Origin: Nocardioides panacisoli
GTDB taxonomy: Bacteria > Actinomycetota > Actinomycetes > Propionibacteriales > Nocardioidaceae
Direction of reading: 5' to 3'
Assembly (NCBI RefSeq): GCF_019448235.1
Contig: NZ_CP080409.1
Coordinates: forward strand, 2,294,001 to 2,358,000
Length of the DNA stretch: 64,000 bases
The notes under the pieces were generated by a model. The model was not told the origin of the DNA, did not search any database, and saw nothing but the letters and a program-made list of their open reading frames with translations. Each line of letters starts with the position of its first letter. Position 1 is the first letter of the stretch. Position numbers and translations under genes: made by a program. Shown here piece by piece: positions 47,636 to 56,010 of this stretch.

Positions 47636-48550
47636 TCAGCCTACGGTCGCGGCCCCGTCGTCCCCGGCACCGGCCGCGGCGGGCGACATCTCCTCCGAGC
47701 GCAGCAGCTCCTCGACCAGGTCGGCGGTGACCGCCTGCTCGCGCGGGTAGGGGTGCAGGGCGGCGGCGGTCGACCGGGGCGTCACGCCGGCGATCCACGG
47801 GTCGGGAGCGCACATGTGGTGGCCCTCGGTCGCGGCCCAGACGTCGACGTAGGCCACCTCGGCCGCCAGCGCGGCGTCGCGGAGCTCGGTGACCATGACC
47901 TCGTTGGCGCGGCGCACGAAGGCGTGGTCGCCGTCGGCGAGCGGCAGCTCGTCACAGCCGCGGGTCGTCGCGGGCGGGGCCCACTCGGGGTAGCCCACCA
48001 CCACGATGCGGGCGCTCGGCGCGAGCCGCTCGATGCGCGCCAGCGCCTCCTCCAGCTCGGTCCGGATCTCGGTCGCCACCGCGTCGAGGAACGCCGCGCC
48101 ACCCAGCTCGTCGGCGCACGGCGCACCGTGCGGCGCCTGCCGGGCCAGCTGCGGGCACTGGTACGCCGTGCGGGCGTAGAGCGAGGAGTTGTTGGCACCG
48201 ATCCGCAGCGTCACCAGGTCGGTGTCCACCGACAGCGCGCGGAACTGGGGCGGGGCCGCCGTACGCCGCTGCACGCCGGTGAGGTCGCCGATGCGGGCGC
48301 CACCGCAGCTGGCGTCGGTGAGGTCCAGTTGCAGCGCCGAGGCCACGAGCCGCGGGTAGTTGCGGGCGGACTGGTAGCAGGCCTCGCCCAAGTCGACGCC
48401 GGTGCCGGGGGCGGCGGTGTAGGAGTCCCCGAGCGCGACGTAGTCCAGTCCCGCCCAGGCACTGTCCTCCGCGGCCCGGCCGCAGGCCGACAGTGCCAGC
48501 GGGAGCAACAGGAGCAGGACCCACCAGCGCACGGGAGGCAGCCTAGGCAT
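47636..48550 (-). CDS. SGNH/GDSL esterase lipoprotein (copy 3)
   Basis: 304 aa. Signal peptide with lipobox LSAC near residue 23. SGNH blocks: ALGDSYTAAPGTG near 42, SCGGARIGDL, IGANNSS (Asn block variant with Asn instead of Asp) and ALHPYPREQ. A C-terminal Ala/Gly-rich tail of about 20 residues is unique to this copy. The ATG at 48550 overlaps the end of the PucR-type gene by 8 bases, so regulator and three esterases appear to form one operon. Likely acts on lipids or esters at the cell surface. Confidence 0.9.
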   Translation of the reverse strand: MPRLPPVRWWVLLLLLPLALSACGRAAEDSAWAGLDYVALGDSYTAAPGTGVDLGEACYQSARNYPRLVASALQLDLTDASCGGARIGDLTGVQRRTAAPPQFRALSVDTDLVTLRIGANNSSLYARTAYQCPQLARQAPHGAPCADELGGAAFLDAVATEIRTELEEALARIERLAPSARIVVVGYPEWAPPATTRGCDELPLADGDHAFVRRANEVMVTELRDAALAAEVAYVDVWAATEGHHMCAPDPWIAGVTPRSTAAALHPYPREQAVTADLVEELLRSEEMSPAAAGAGDDGAATVG

Positions 48551-49709
48551 CGGCCCCCAACGCGATCGTCAGCGCCAGCACGGTCCCCGGGTCGGCCAGC
48601 GCGTCGCCGTACGCCTCGCGCAGCTGCCCCATGCGGTAGCGCACGGTCTGGGGGTGCACGAACAGTGCCGCCGCCACGTCGTCGCGGCGCCCCTGGTGCA
48701 GCAGCCAGGCGCGCAGCGTCTGGGTGAGCTTCTCGATCGTGGCGGGCCGCAGTCCCTCCAGCGGCGCGAGGGCCTGCTCCCGGAGGTCGGCCAGCGCGTC
48801 GGCGTCGGCGGCGACCACCAGGGCCGGGAGGTGGGCCTCGGTGTCCTCGGTGAGGCCGAGCGCGTCGGCGCGCAGCACCCGGTCGTACGACGCCCGCACC
48901 CGCAGCCACGGGCGGGCCGGCCCGACCAGGCACCCGCGGTCCGCCGCGTCGCGCAGCAGCCGCGGCCGGGCCGCGCCGTGCATGTCGGGCACGAGCAGCA
49001 GCGTCCGCTCCTCCAGCTCGGGCAGGTCGGCGGCCTGCAGGGTGCGGGCGGGCAGCCGCTGCAGCAGGGGGGCCACCTGTGCCTCGGGCACGACGACGGC
49101 GGTCAGCGTCTCCGGCGCGGACCACTCGGCCCGCTCGGCGGCGTCGACCACGGTCGCGGGGGGTGACTCGGCGAGCAGGTGGCGGGAGATGCGCTCGAGG
49201 CGCTGCTGGCGCAACCGGCTCGAACTGGCCGACTCGTCGGCGTGGCCGGCGACGCTGGCGGCGGACATCTCGTCGATGTAGGTGAAGACCAGCTGCGCGA
49301 AGGCGGCCAGCGTGGTCGCGTCGAGTCCCTGGTGGACCGCCTCGCCGGCCATCTGCTGCCAGGCGACGCGGGCGCCGATGCGGTAGGCCGAGAGCAGGGC
49401 GTCGGTGGTGCGGCCGCTGCGGGCCTCGCCGCGGCCGAGCTGGTAGGCGCCGTCGACGGCGGCGGCCCGGGAGATGGGGGCGTCGGCGCCGCGGTTCTCG
49501 CCGAGCAGGGCGAGGAAGCCGTCGAGGGCGACCTCGACGGCGTTGCGGATGGTGCGGCCCATCGGCCCGGAGAAGGCGTCCTCGTAGCTGGGGACCTCCT
49601 CGATGATGGCGTTGACCACCTCGTCGGCCGCGTGCGGCAGCTCGGCGCGGATGCCGGCGGCGACGTCGGGCGGGAGGGTGATGAGGTCGGTCTGCTCCGA
49701 CTGGGCCAT
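48543..49709 (-). CDS. PucR/CdaR-type transcriptional regulator
   Basis: 388 aa. The C-terminal helix-turn-helix of the PucR type (residues 330-380, with HQGRRDDVAAALFVHPQTVRYRMGQLRE) is clear. The N-terminal region (30-170) is helical, and a middle domain (200-310) resembles the degenerate GGDEF-like part of this family. The ATG at 49709 is chosen because GGAG lies 5-6 bases upstream; an in-frame start 10 codons earlier would lie within the operator region. It is divergent from a ferredoxin reductase-desaturase pair, an arrangement common in mycobacteria and nocardioforms, and co-directional with three esterases. It probably senses a lipid-related signal (inference). Confidence 0.88.
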   Translation of the reverse strand: MAQSEQTDLITLPPDVAAGIRAELPHAADEVVNAIIEEVPSYEDAFSGPMGRTIRNAVEVALDGFLALLGENRGADAPISRAAAVDGAYQLGRGEARSGRTTDALLSAYRIGARVAWQQMAGEAVHQGLDATTLAAFAQLVFTYIDEMSAASVAGHADESASSSRLRQQRLERISRHLLAESPPATVVDAAERAEWSAPETLTAVVVPEAQVAPLLQRLPARTLQAADLPELEERTLLLVPDMHGAARPRLLRDAADRGCLVGPARPWLRVRASYDRVLRADALGLTEDTEAHLPALVVAADADALADLREQALAPLEGLRPATIEKLTQTLRAWLLHQGRRDDVAAALFVHPQTVRYRMGQLREAYGDALADPGTVLALTIALGADA

Positions 49710-49721
49710 GTCATCTCCGTA

Positions 49722-49740
49722 TTTGTTCGCTGTGAACAAA
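49722..49740. promoter_or_regulatory. Inverted repeat TTTGTTC-N5-GAACAAA
   Basis: Seven-base perfect arms at 49722-49728 and 49734-49740, an AT-rich island in very GC-rich DNA. It lies 13 bases upstream of the PucR-type start and about 65 bases upstream of the divergent reductase start. A good candidate operator for the PucR-type protein, with autoregulation, but no consensus is known to me. Confidence 0.5.
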
Positions 49741-49805
49741 AACCTACGCTCGGTTCACCACTGACGGTCATGACTTTACCTCCCTTGCCCGGGAGACTGG
49801 GAGCC

Positions 49806-50930
49806 GTGAGCACGACGAGCGCCACCACCCGCACCGCCGGCCCCGGCCTGGGGGCGACGCTGCGCCAGCGCCTGCGCTCGGTGGCCGACGCCGCCGTCAC
49901 GCCGCTGGACCTCGACGACGTGCTGGACCACTTCCACCCGCTGCGCCGCAACACCGACCTGCGCGGCCGGATCGTCGAGGTACGCCGCGAGACCGCCGAC
50001 GCCGCGACCGTGGTCATCAAGCCGGGCCGCGACTGGGCCGGCCACCGCCCCGGGCAGTACGTCCAGGTCGGCATCGACGTCGACGGCACCCGCCGGTTCC
50101 GCAGCTACTCCCTCACCCACGGCCCCCGCCGCGACGGCCACATCTCCATCACCGTCAAGGCCATCGCCGGCGGCATCGTCTCGCCGCACCTGGTGCACCG
50201 CGCCCGCCCCGGGCAGCTGGTGCACCTGCAGCAGGCAGCCGGCGACTTCGTCCTGGGTGACCCCCACCCGCCGAAGCTGCTGCTCGTCACCGCCGGCTCG
50301 GGCATCACGCCGGTCATCGGCATGCTGCGCAACCTCTTCTCCCCCGCCGAGGCGCCGTCGCTGGACATCACGCTGCTCCACGTCAACGCGACCGAGCCCG
50401 ACTCCATCTTCAAGGACGAGCTGCGCCGCCACGCCGCGGCCGACCGCATCCGCCTCATCGAGCACTTCGACGACCGCGACGGCCTCCTCGACGTGGCCAC
50501 GCTGCCCACGCTCGTCCCCGACCTGGCCGAGCGCACGGCGTACGCCTGCGGGCCGGCGGGACTCCTGGACGCGCTCGAGGACTACTGCGCCGAGCACGAC
50601 CTCGACCTCACCACCGAGCGGTTCCGCGCCGCGACCGTCCTCACCGACGGCGAGGGCGGCACCGTCTCCTTCGCCGCCGCCGGCGACGAGGTCGCCGTCG
50701 ACGGCACCACCCCGATCCTGGACGCGGCCGAGGACGCCGGCGTCCTGATGCCCAGCGGCTGTCGCATGGGCATCTGCATGGGCTGCGTGCTGCCGATGAC
50801 CGAGGGCGCCGTGCGCGACCTCCGCACCGGCGAGCTCACCGTCGCCGTGCCCGGCGAGACCGGGCCGGGCGGCGTACCCGTCCAGACCTGCATCAACACC
50901 GCCGCCGGCGACTGCCACCTCGACCACTGA
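49806..50930 (+). CDS. Ferredoxin reductase with C-terminal 2Fe-2S domain
   Basis: 374-aa electron-transfer flavoprotein. The FAD-binding RFRSYSLTHGP motif lies near residue 98, the NAD(P)-binding TAGSGITPVIGMLRNL near 162, and the C-terminal plant-type ferredoxin has CRMGICMGC near 319 plus a fourth Cys (QTCINT) near 362. This is the architecture of the desaturase partner Rv3230c in M. tuberculosis. The GTG at 49806 is chosen; an in-frame ATG at 49770 would add 12 residues and cannot be excluded. It lies 33 bases upstream of the desaturase and should supply it with electrons from NADPH. Confidence 0.92.
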   Translation: MSTTSATTRTAGPGLGATLRQRLRSVADAAVTPLDLDDVLDHFHPLRRNTDLRGRIVEVRRETADAATVVIKPGRDWAGHRPGQYVQVGIDVDGTRRFRSYSLTHGPRRDGHISITVKAIAGGIVSPHLVHRARPGQLVHLQQAAGDFVLGDPHPPKLLLVTAGSGITPVIGMLRNLFSPAEAPSLDITLLHVNATEPDSIFKDELRRHAAADRIRLIEHFDDRDGLLDVATLPTLVPDLAERTAYACGPAGLLDALEDYCAEHDLDLTTERFRAATVLTDGEGGTVSFAAAGDEVAVDGTTPILDAAEDAGVLMPSGCRMGICMGCVLPMTEGAVRDLRTGELTVAVPGETGPGGVPVQTCINTAAGDCHLDH

Positions 50931-50963
50931 CGCACCTCCCGCGACCGACCGAAAGGAAGCGCG

Positions 50964-52214
50964 TTGACCACCATCACGAACAAGCCCGTCGACCCGACCG
51001 CCCACCTCACGCCCGAGCAGGTCGAGCAGCTCGGCGCCGAGCTCGACGCGATCCGCCAGGACATCATCGACCAGCGCGGCGAGAGCGATGCGGCCTACAT
51101 CCGTCGCATGGTGACGGTGCAGCGCAACCTCGAGCTCGGCTCGCGCGCCGTCCTGCTCTTCAGCGTGCTGCCGCCGGCCTGGCTGCTGGGCACCGTCGGC
51201 CTGTCGATCTCCAAGATCCTGGAGAACATGGAGATCGGCCACAACGTCATGCACGGCCAGTGGGACTGGATGCGTGACCCCAAGATCCACTCCACCACCT
51301 GGGAGTGGGACAACGCCTCCACCGCCGACGGCTGGAAGCACTCCCACAACGAGGTGCACCACACCTACACCAACATCGTCGGCAAGGACAACGACCTCGG
51401 CTACGGCATCATGCGCGTGGACGAGGAGCAGCGCTGGATCCCGATGTACCTCGCCCAGCCGCTGTGGAACTTCCTCAACGCCTGCTTCTTCGAGTACGGC
51501 ATCGCCGCCTACGACCTCGAGCTGGGCAAGAACCTCACCAAGCCCAAGGACGAGCGGCCCGAGGGCTTCAAGAAGGCTGCCCGCGCCACGCTGCGCAAGA
51601 TCCGCCGCCAGGCGACCAAGGACTACGTCGTGCACCCGCTGCTCGCGCTGCCGACCGGGTCGCTGCTGCCCACGCTGGCCGCCAACGCCGTCGCCAACCT
51701 CACCCGCAACATCTGGTCGCACTCGGTGATCATGTGCGGCCACTTCCCCGAGGGCGTGGAGACCTTCGAGCTCAACTCGATCCCCGACGACGAGACCCGC
51801 GGCGAGTGGTACCTGCGCCAGATGCTGGGCTCGGCCAACATCTCGGGCTCGCCGGCCATGCACGTCATGACCGGCAACCTCTCCCACCAGATCGAGCACC
51901 ACCTCTTCCCCGACCTGCCCAGCAACCGCTACGCCGAGATCGCGCCGCGGGTGCAGGAGCTGTTCGAGAAGTACGACCTGGCCTACTGCACCCGTCCGCT
52001 GGTGCCGCAGGTCTACTCGGCCTGGCACAAGGTGGTGCGCCTCTCGCTGCCCAACGGCTGGCTGGAGACGACCAACCGCAAGAACCTCCCCAGCCAGCTC
52101 AAGCTGCTCGCGAAGCTGGCCCGGGCCGACCGTCGTACGCGCCGGCGCGAGCTGAAGGCACTGGAGGCCCGTGCCGCCGCGCAGCCGGAGGAGTACGCCG
52201 ACACCGCGGCCTGA
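50964..52214 (+). CDS. Acyl-CoA/fatty acid desaturase, DesA3-like
   Basis: 416-aa integral membrane di-iron desaturase. Three histidine boxes are present: HNVMHGQ near 93, HSHNEVHHT near 126 and HQIEHHLFPD near 308. Hydrophobic segments around residues 55-85 and 230-260 anchor it in the membrane. The TTG at 50964 has AAAGGAAG 4 bases upstream. Mycobacterial DesA3 with Rv3230c makes oleoyl-CoA from stearoyl-CoA; the same delta-9 reaction is likely here. Controlled presumably with the reductase by the divergent PucR-type regulator. Confidence 0.93.
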   Translation: MTTITNKPVDPTAHLTPEQVEQLGAELDAIRQDIIDQRGESDAAYIRRMVTVQRNLELGSRAVLLFSVLPPAWLLGTVGLSISKILENMEIGHNVMHGQWDWMRDPKIHSTTWEWDNASTADGWKHSHNEVHHTYTNIVGKDNDLGYGIMRVDEEQRWIPMYLAQPLWNFLNACFFEYGIAAYDLELGKNLTKPKDERPEGFKKAARATLRKIRRQATKDYVVHPLLALPTGSLLPTLAANAVANLTRNIWSHSVIMCGHFPEGVETFELNSIPDDETRGEWYLRQMLGSANISGSPAMHVMTGNLSHQIEHHLFPDLPSNRYAEIAPRVQELFEKYDLAYCTRPLVPQVYSAWHKVVRLSLPNGWLETTNRKNLPSQLKLLAKLARADRRTRRRELKALEARAAAQPEEYADTAA

Positions 52215-52259
52215 GCGACGTCGGCCGACACTGTCGGTGGGCGGTGGCAGGCTGGCGCC

Positions 52260-52943
52260 ATGGCAGCGGACGAGGTCCCCGGCCGCCTCGGCGGGACTCC
52301 GGAGCGGCCGGCGCGCTTCTTCGCCGGTCCCGAGGAGTTCGCGGCGTGGCTGGCGCTCCACCACGACACCGAGACCGAACTGTGGATGGGCCTGCACCGC
52401 AAGCACGTTCCCGACCGCGGCCTGACCTGGGAGCAGGCGGTCCCCGAGGCGCTGTGCTGGGGCTGGATCGACTCCCTGGTCCAACGCATCGACGGTGACT
52501 CCCGGCGGCAGCGGTGGACGCCCCGCAAGCCGACCTCGCAGTGGAGCCGGGTCAACCTCGACCTCGTCGAGCAGCTGCGTGCCGAGGGGCGGATGCAGCC
52601 CAGCGGTGAGGCGATCTGGGCGCAGCGACGCACCGACGTCGCGCCGTACGGCCGCGGGGACGAGGCGACCCTCCCGGCGCCCTTCGCCGCGCGCCTGGCC
52701 GACTCACCGGCCGCGACGGCCTTCTGGGAGGCCGCGACCGCGACGTACCGCCGGGTGTGCACGGTCTGGGTGACCTCGGCCAAGCAGGAGGCCACCCGCG
52801 AACGCCGGATGGCGCAGCTCATCGAGTGCTGCGCCGCCGGCGAGCTCGTCCCGAGCCAGCGGTACGGCGACCGGCCGCGCTGGGTGGACCGGGCCGCCGA
52901 GGCGGCCGTGGGCGCCGCCGGTCCCCCGCCGGGGGCCCGCTGA
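52260..52943 (+). CDS. YdeI/OmpD-associated family protein
   Basis: 227 aa. The PARFFAGPEEFAAWLALHHDTETELWMGLHRKH segment (positions 52308-52406) and EALCWGWIDSLVQRIDGD near 63 are characteristic of the YdeI (bacteriocin-protection) family, with a second conserved block WSRVNLDLVEQLRAEGRMQP near 95. Cytoplasmic, no signal. The family name derives from a Salmonella/E. coli annotation and the biochemical role is unknown. Followed 26 bases later by the enoyl-CoA hydratase gene. Confidence 0.85.
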   Translation: MAADEVPGRLGGTPERPARFFAGPEEFAAWLALHHDTETELWMGLHRKHVPDRGLTWEQAVPEALCWGWIDSLVQRIDGDSRRQRWTPRKPTSQWSRVNLDLVEQLRAEGRMQPSGEAIWAQRRTDVAPYGRGDEATLPAPFAARLADSPAATAFWEAATATYRRVCTVWVTSAKQEATRERRMAQLIECCAAGELVPSQRYGDRPRWVDRAAEAAVGAAGPPPGAR

Positions 52944-52969
52944 GGCGGGTCGCCGCCTACACTCGGACC

Positions 52970-53764
52970 ATGAGTCTGGTGACGTGTCAGGTCGAGAACG
53001 GCATTGCCCAGGTCCGGTTGAACCGGCCCGACAAGCTCAACGCCCTGACGTTGCCGCTGCTGGCCGAGCTGCGCTCGGTCGCGCGCGAGCTGCGGCGCGA
53101 CAAGACGCTGCGCGCCGTGGTGATCGCCGGCGAGGGCGACGCCTTCTGTGCCGGCCTCGACTTCGCGACCGTCATGAAGAACCCGGCCGGGATCGCCAAG
53201 GCCTTCGTGCCCTCGCCGTTCACGGGCACCAACCTCTTCCAGGAGGCGCCGTGGTCGCTGCGACGCATCCCGGTGCCGGTGATCGCGGCGGTGCACGGCC
53301 ACTGCCTCGGCGGCGGCATCCAGATCGCCCTGGCCGCGGACTTCCGGTTCGCCACCCCGGACGCCACCATCTCCGTCCTGGAGGGCAAGTGGGGCCTGAT
53401 CCCCGACATGTCCGGCGTCCAGGCGCTCAAGGAGCTGGTCGGCATCGACCAGGCCAAGCGGCTCACCATGACCGCCGAGATGGTCTCCGGCAAGGAGGCC
53501 AAGGACCTCGGCCTGGTCACCGAGCTCGACGCCGACCCGGTCGCCGCGGCCACCGCGTTCGCCGAGCGACTGGCCGAGAAGTCCCCCGACGCCCTCGCCG
53601 CCGGCAAGCGGCTCTTCAACGAGAGCTGGGACGCCTCGCCGCGGCGTACGTTCGCCAAGGAGCGGATGGAGCAGCTGCCGCTGCTGTTCGCGGAGAACAC
53701 CAAGATCCTGCGCTCGGCCCTGGCGAAGAAGGTGCCGCCGGTCTTCGGTCCGCGGCGGCGCTGA
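52970..53764 (+). CDS. Enoyl-CoA hydratase/isomerase (crotonase family)
   Basis: 264 aa. Crotonase signatures: LNRPDKLNALT near 17, AGEGDAFCAGLDF near 52 (oxyanion hole), AAVHGHCLGGGIQIALAADFRFA near 105 with the GGG turn, and the EGKWGLIPDMSG segment near 140. The usual catalytic Glu position in the last motif is occupied by Pro-Asp, so an isomerase or hydratase with a non-standard acid is possible. ATG at 52970. Substrate probably an unsaturated acyl-CoA of beta-oxidation. Confidence 0.9.
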   Translation: MSLVTCQVENGIAQVRLNRPDKLNALTLPLLAELRSVARELRRDKTLRAVVIAGEGDAFCAGLDFATVMKNPAGIAKAFVPSPFTGTNLFQEAPWSLRRIPVPVIAAVHGHCLGGGIQIALAADFRFATPDATISVLEGKWGLIPDMSGVQALKELVGIDQAKRLTMTAEMVSGKEAKDLGLVTELDADPVAAATAFAERLAEKSPDALAAGKRLFNESWDASPRRTFAKERMEQLPLLFAENTKILRSALAKKVPPVFGPRRR

Positions 53765-53782
53765 GCCGCTGTCGGCCCCCGG

Positions 53783-54736
53783 TCAGGGGTAGGCGATCCC
53801 GGTGATCTCCTCGCTGAGCTCCCACAGCCGGCGGGCCGCGGCCTCGTCGCGCGCCAGCCGGGTCCGGCCCACCACGCGGGGCGGGCCCGACATCTGCCCC
53901 GGCCCACTGGGGCCGCAGTAGGTGTCGCCGGGCAGCTCGGCGGTGGTGGCCATCAGCGTCGGGAGGGCCCCGTGGGCCGCCGACTGGGACACCGCCTTGA
54001 TCGCGCCGTCCAGGATGCTGGCGACGCCGCCGGAGGAGCGGCCGTACTGGCCGTTGGCGGCCAGGTGCGTGCCCGCGAACCCCGGGTGCGCGGCCAGTGC
54101 GCGCACCGGGAGTCCCTCGGCGCGGCAGCGTCGATCGAGCTCGCCGACGAAGAGCAGGTTGGCCAGCTTGGACTCGGCGTACGCCGTCCAGCGGCGGTAG
54201 CGACCGTGCTGCTGGCGCGGGTCCCCCAGGGGGACGCGGCGTGCCATGCGGTGGTACTGCGAGGACACCGTCACCACCCGGCCGTCGCTGCTCTGCACCA
54301 GCTGTGGGAACAGCAGCCCGGTCAGCAGGAAGGGCCCGAAGTGGTTGGTGGCCAGCTGCAGCTCCAGCCCGTCGCCGGTCCGGCGGTGGGGCGGCGCCAT
54401 GACGCCGGCGTTGTTGACCAGCGCGTCGATCGCGCCGATCCGTGCCGCGACGCCGGCCGCGTGCCGCACCGAGTCGAGGTCGGCGAGGTCGACGACCAGG
54501 GCCTCGACCTGGGCCTCCGGCGACGTCGCCAGGATCGCCTCACGGGTCTCGTCGATCTTGCCCGGGCTGCGTCCCGCGAGCACCACCCGGGCGCCCCGCT
54601 GGGCCAGCTCCCGCGCCGTGTGGTGTCCCAGTCCGCCCAGCGTCGGGCCCGTCACGACGATCGTGCGGCCGCCCTGGTCGGGCATGTCGGCCAGTTCCCA
54701 CGGCCGACCGGCCAACATCGCCTCGGTCGAGCTCAC
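53783..54736 (-). CDS. SDR-family oxidoreductase, protochlorophyllide-reductase-like
   Basis: 317 aa. NADP-binding loop TGPTLGGLGHHTA near 28 with VVLAGRSPGK after strand 2, VNNAGVMAPP near 105 and the catalytic SSQYHRM/AYAESKLANLLF pair near 158-185. This long SDR subtype resembles retinol dehydrogenase and protochlorophyllide reductase-like proteins common in actinobacteria. The GTG at 54736 overlaps the stop of the upstream DinB-type gene by 4 bases. Substrate unknown. Confidence 0.9.
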   Translation of the reverse strand: MSSTEAMLAGRPWELADMPDQGGRTIVVTGPTLGGLGHHTARELAQRGARVVLAGRSPGKIDETREAILATSPEAQVEALVVDLADLDSVRHAAGVAARIGAIDALVNNAGVMAPPHRRTGDGLELQLATNHFGPFLLTGLLFPQLVQSSDGRVVTVSSQYHRMARRVPLGDPRQQHGRYRRWTAYAESKLANLLFVGELDRRCRAEGLPVRALAAHPGFAGTHLAANGQYGRSSGGVASILDGAIKAVSQSAAHGALPTLMATTAELPGDTYCGPSGPGQMSGPPRVVGRTRLARDEAAARRLWELSEEITGIAYP

Positions 54737-55548
54737 GGGGTGGTCCCCAGGTTCGCCAGGACCTGCTGTGCGAGCGCGGCGTCGCCGGTGACGGTGACCG
54801 CGTCCGGGGAGACCGTACGGCGCCCGCCGGCGAGCACGATGAAGGTGCCGCGGTCCATCGCCAGGCCCACGGTGGGCTCCTCGGGCGGCGCGGAGAGCCG
54901 CTGGGCGCGTCCGTCGTCGTCGACCTCGACGGCCTGGGTGGGTGACCCCTCCACGTCGAGGACCGCGGTGGTGCCGGCCGGCGGCGCGACGCGCTTGCCG
55001 ACGACGTAGCCGAAGCCCTCGCTGAGGTAGTCGGCGGTGTGCTGGGCCCCGAGGGTGTCCAGGTGGCCGGGGCGGCCGACCGCCCGGCGTACGTCCTGCT
55101 CGTGCATCCACACGTCCAGGGGTCGGTTGCGCAGGAGCGTGCCCCAGTTCCACGGCACCCCGCCGAAGGTGGTCTCCGGCTGTGCCGCAGCGTCCTCGGG
55201 CATGTGCTCCAGCAGCCAAGCGTGACGCTCGGCGGTGACGGTGCGGATCTCCTCGACGATGTCCGCGGGACTGCGGTCGCGCCGGTTCACCACGCCGATC
55301 TCGGTGTAGAGCCCCATCAGGCCCGCCACGTGGGGTGGCTCGCCGACGTCGGCGGTCTCCTCCGGACGCCCCGCGAGGATCGACTCCAGGTGGGCGGTGT
55401 GGGAGGCGCAGGCCTTGACGTCCCATCCGGGGAGGTCGGTGGGGGTGCCCCACTCGTCCTCGGGCACCTCCTCCAGCAGGTCCACGAAGTCCCCGACGGA
55501 GGTCCACCAGGCCTCGACGTAGGTGGCCAGCAGCTCGCGGTCGCTCAT
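54733..55548 (-). CDS. Mycothiol-dependent maleylpyruvate isomerase-family (DinB) protein
   Basis: 271 aa. The N-terminal four-helix DinB domain (5-160) shows LPGWDVKACASHTAHLE near 38 with a metal-binding His, and PLDVWMHEQDVRRAVGRPG near 140 with the second His/Asp set, as in mycothiol-dependent maleylpyruvate isomerases. A C-terminal sterol-carrier-like domain (170-265, VAGGRRTVSPDAVTVTGDAAL) follows, common in this family. Mycothiol or another low-molecular thiol is the probable cofactor. Cotranscribed with the downstream SDR by a GTGA overlap. Confidence 0.88.
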   Translation of the reverse strand: MSDRELLATYVEAWWTSVGDFVDLLEEVPEDEWGTPTDLPGWDVKACASHTAHLESILAGRPEETADVGEPPHVAGLMGLYTEIGVVNRRDRSPADIVEEIRTVTAERHAWLLEHMPEDAAAQPETTFGGVPWNWGTLLRNRPLDVWMHEQDVRRAVGRPGHLDTLGAQHTADYLSEGFGYVVGKRVAPPAGTTAVLDVEGSPTQAVEVDDDGRAQRLSAPPEEPTVGLAMDRGTFIVLAGGRRTVSPDAVTVTGDAALAQQVLANLGTTP

Positions 55549-55572
55549 GGCCGCGAGCCTAGAGGACGTGGT

Positions 55573-55842
55573 TCAGCCGCGCGGAGGGTCCTGCGGCGGC
55601 GGCTGCTGCGGGGGCTGCTGCGGCGGGGGCTGGCGCTGGTCGACCACCGTGCCGGCGCCACCGCCGCCGCGGGGGGCACGCTGCCGGTTCATCACCAGCG
55701 CGAGCACGATCGACAGCACGCCGACGAGGATGAGGATCCACCCCAGGGCGCCCTCGTCGACGAACTCGGTGCCGACGTTGACCACGTCGAGCGCAAGGAT
55801 GAGACCGGCCAGCAGCAGCACGATCCCCAGTCCGATACCCAT
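55573..55842 (-). CDS. Small two-helix membrane protein, DUF6458-like
   Basis: 89 aa. ATG at 55842 with GGAG 5 bases upstream. Two hydrophobic helices (3-20 and 28-50) separated by a short acidic loop, then a Pro/Gln/Gly-rich cytoplasmic tail (PPPQQPPQQPPPQ). The MGIGLGIVLLLAGLILAL start and spacing fit DUF6458, a small actinobacterial membrane family of unknown function; assignment is by pattern. No operon partner is close on the same strand. Confidence 0.8.
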   Translation of the reverse strand: MGIGLGIVLLLAGLILALDVVNVGTEFVDEGALGWILILVGVLSIVLALVMNRQRAPRGGGGAGTVVDQRQPPPQQPPQQPPPQDPPRG

Positions 55843-55942
55843 GGTTGCTCCGTCCCCTCTGCCCGCCGGTCGGTCCCGGCGGTGCGATGTGTCGACCCTA
55901 GGGCTGGGCCGGTACCCACGTCCAACACCGATCAAACCCCCA

Positions 55943-55995
55943 CACGACGACGCGGGGGTCCGGCACCGTGCGGTGCCGGACCCCCGCGGGTCGTG
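55943..55995. terminator. Long GC hairpin after the acyl-CoA dehydrogenase
   Basis: An 18-base perfect stem (55951-55968 with 55971-55988) is extended by CACGAC (55943-55948) and GTCGTG (55990-55995). It lies immediately downstream of the acyl-CoA dehydrogenase stop, positioned as its terminator. Confidence 0.8.
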
Positions 55996-56010
55996 CGATG
56001 GTTCAGCGGA

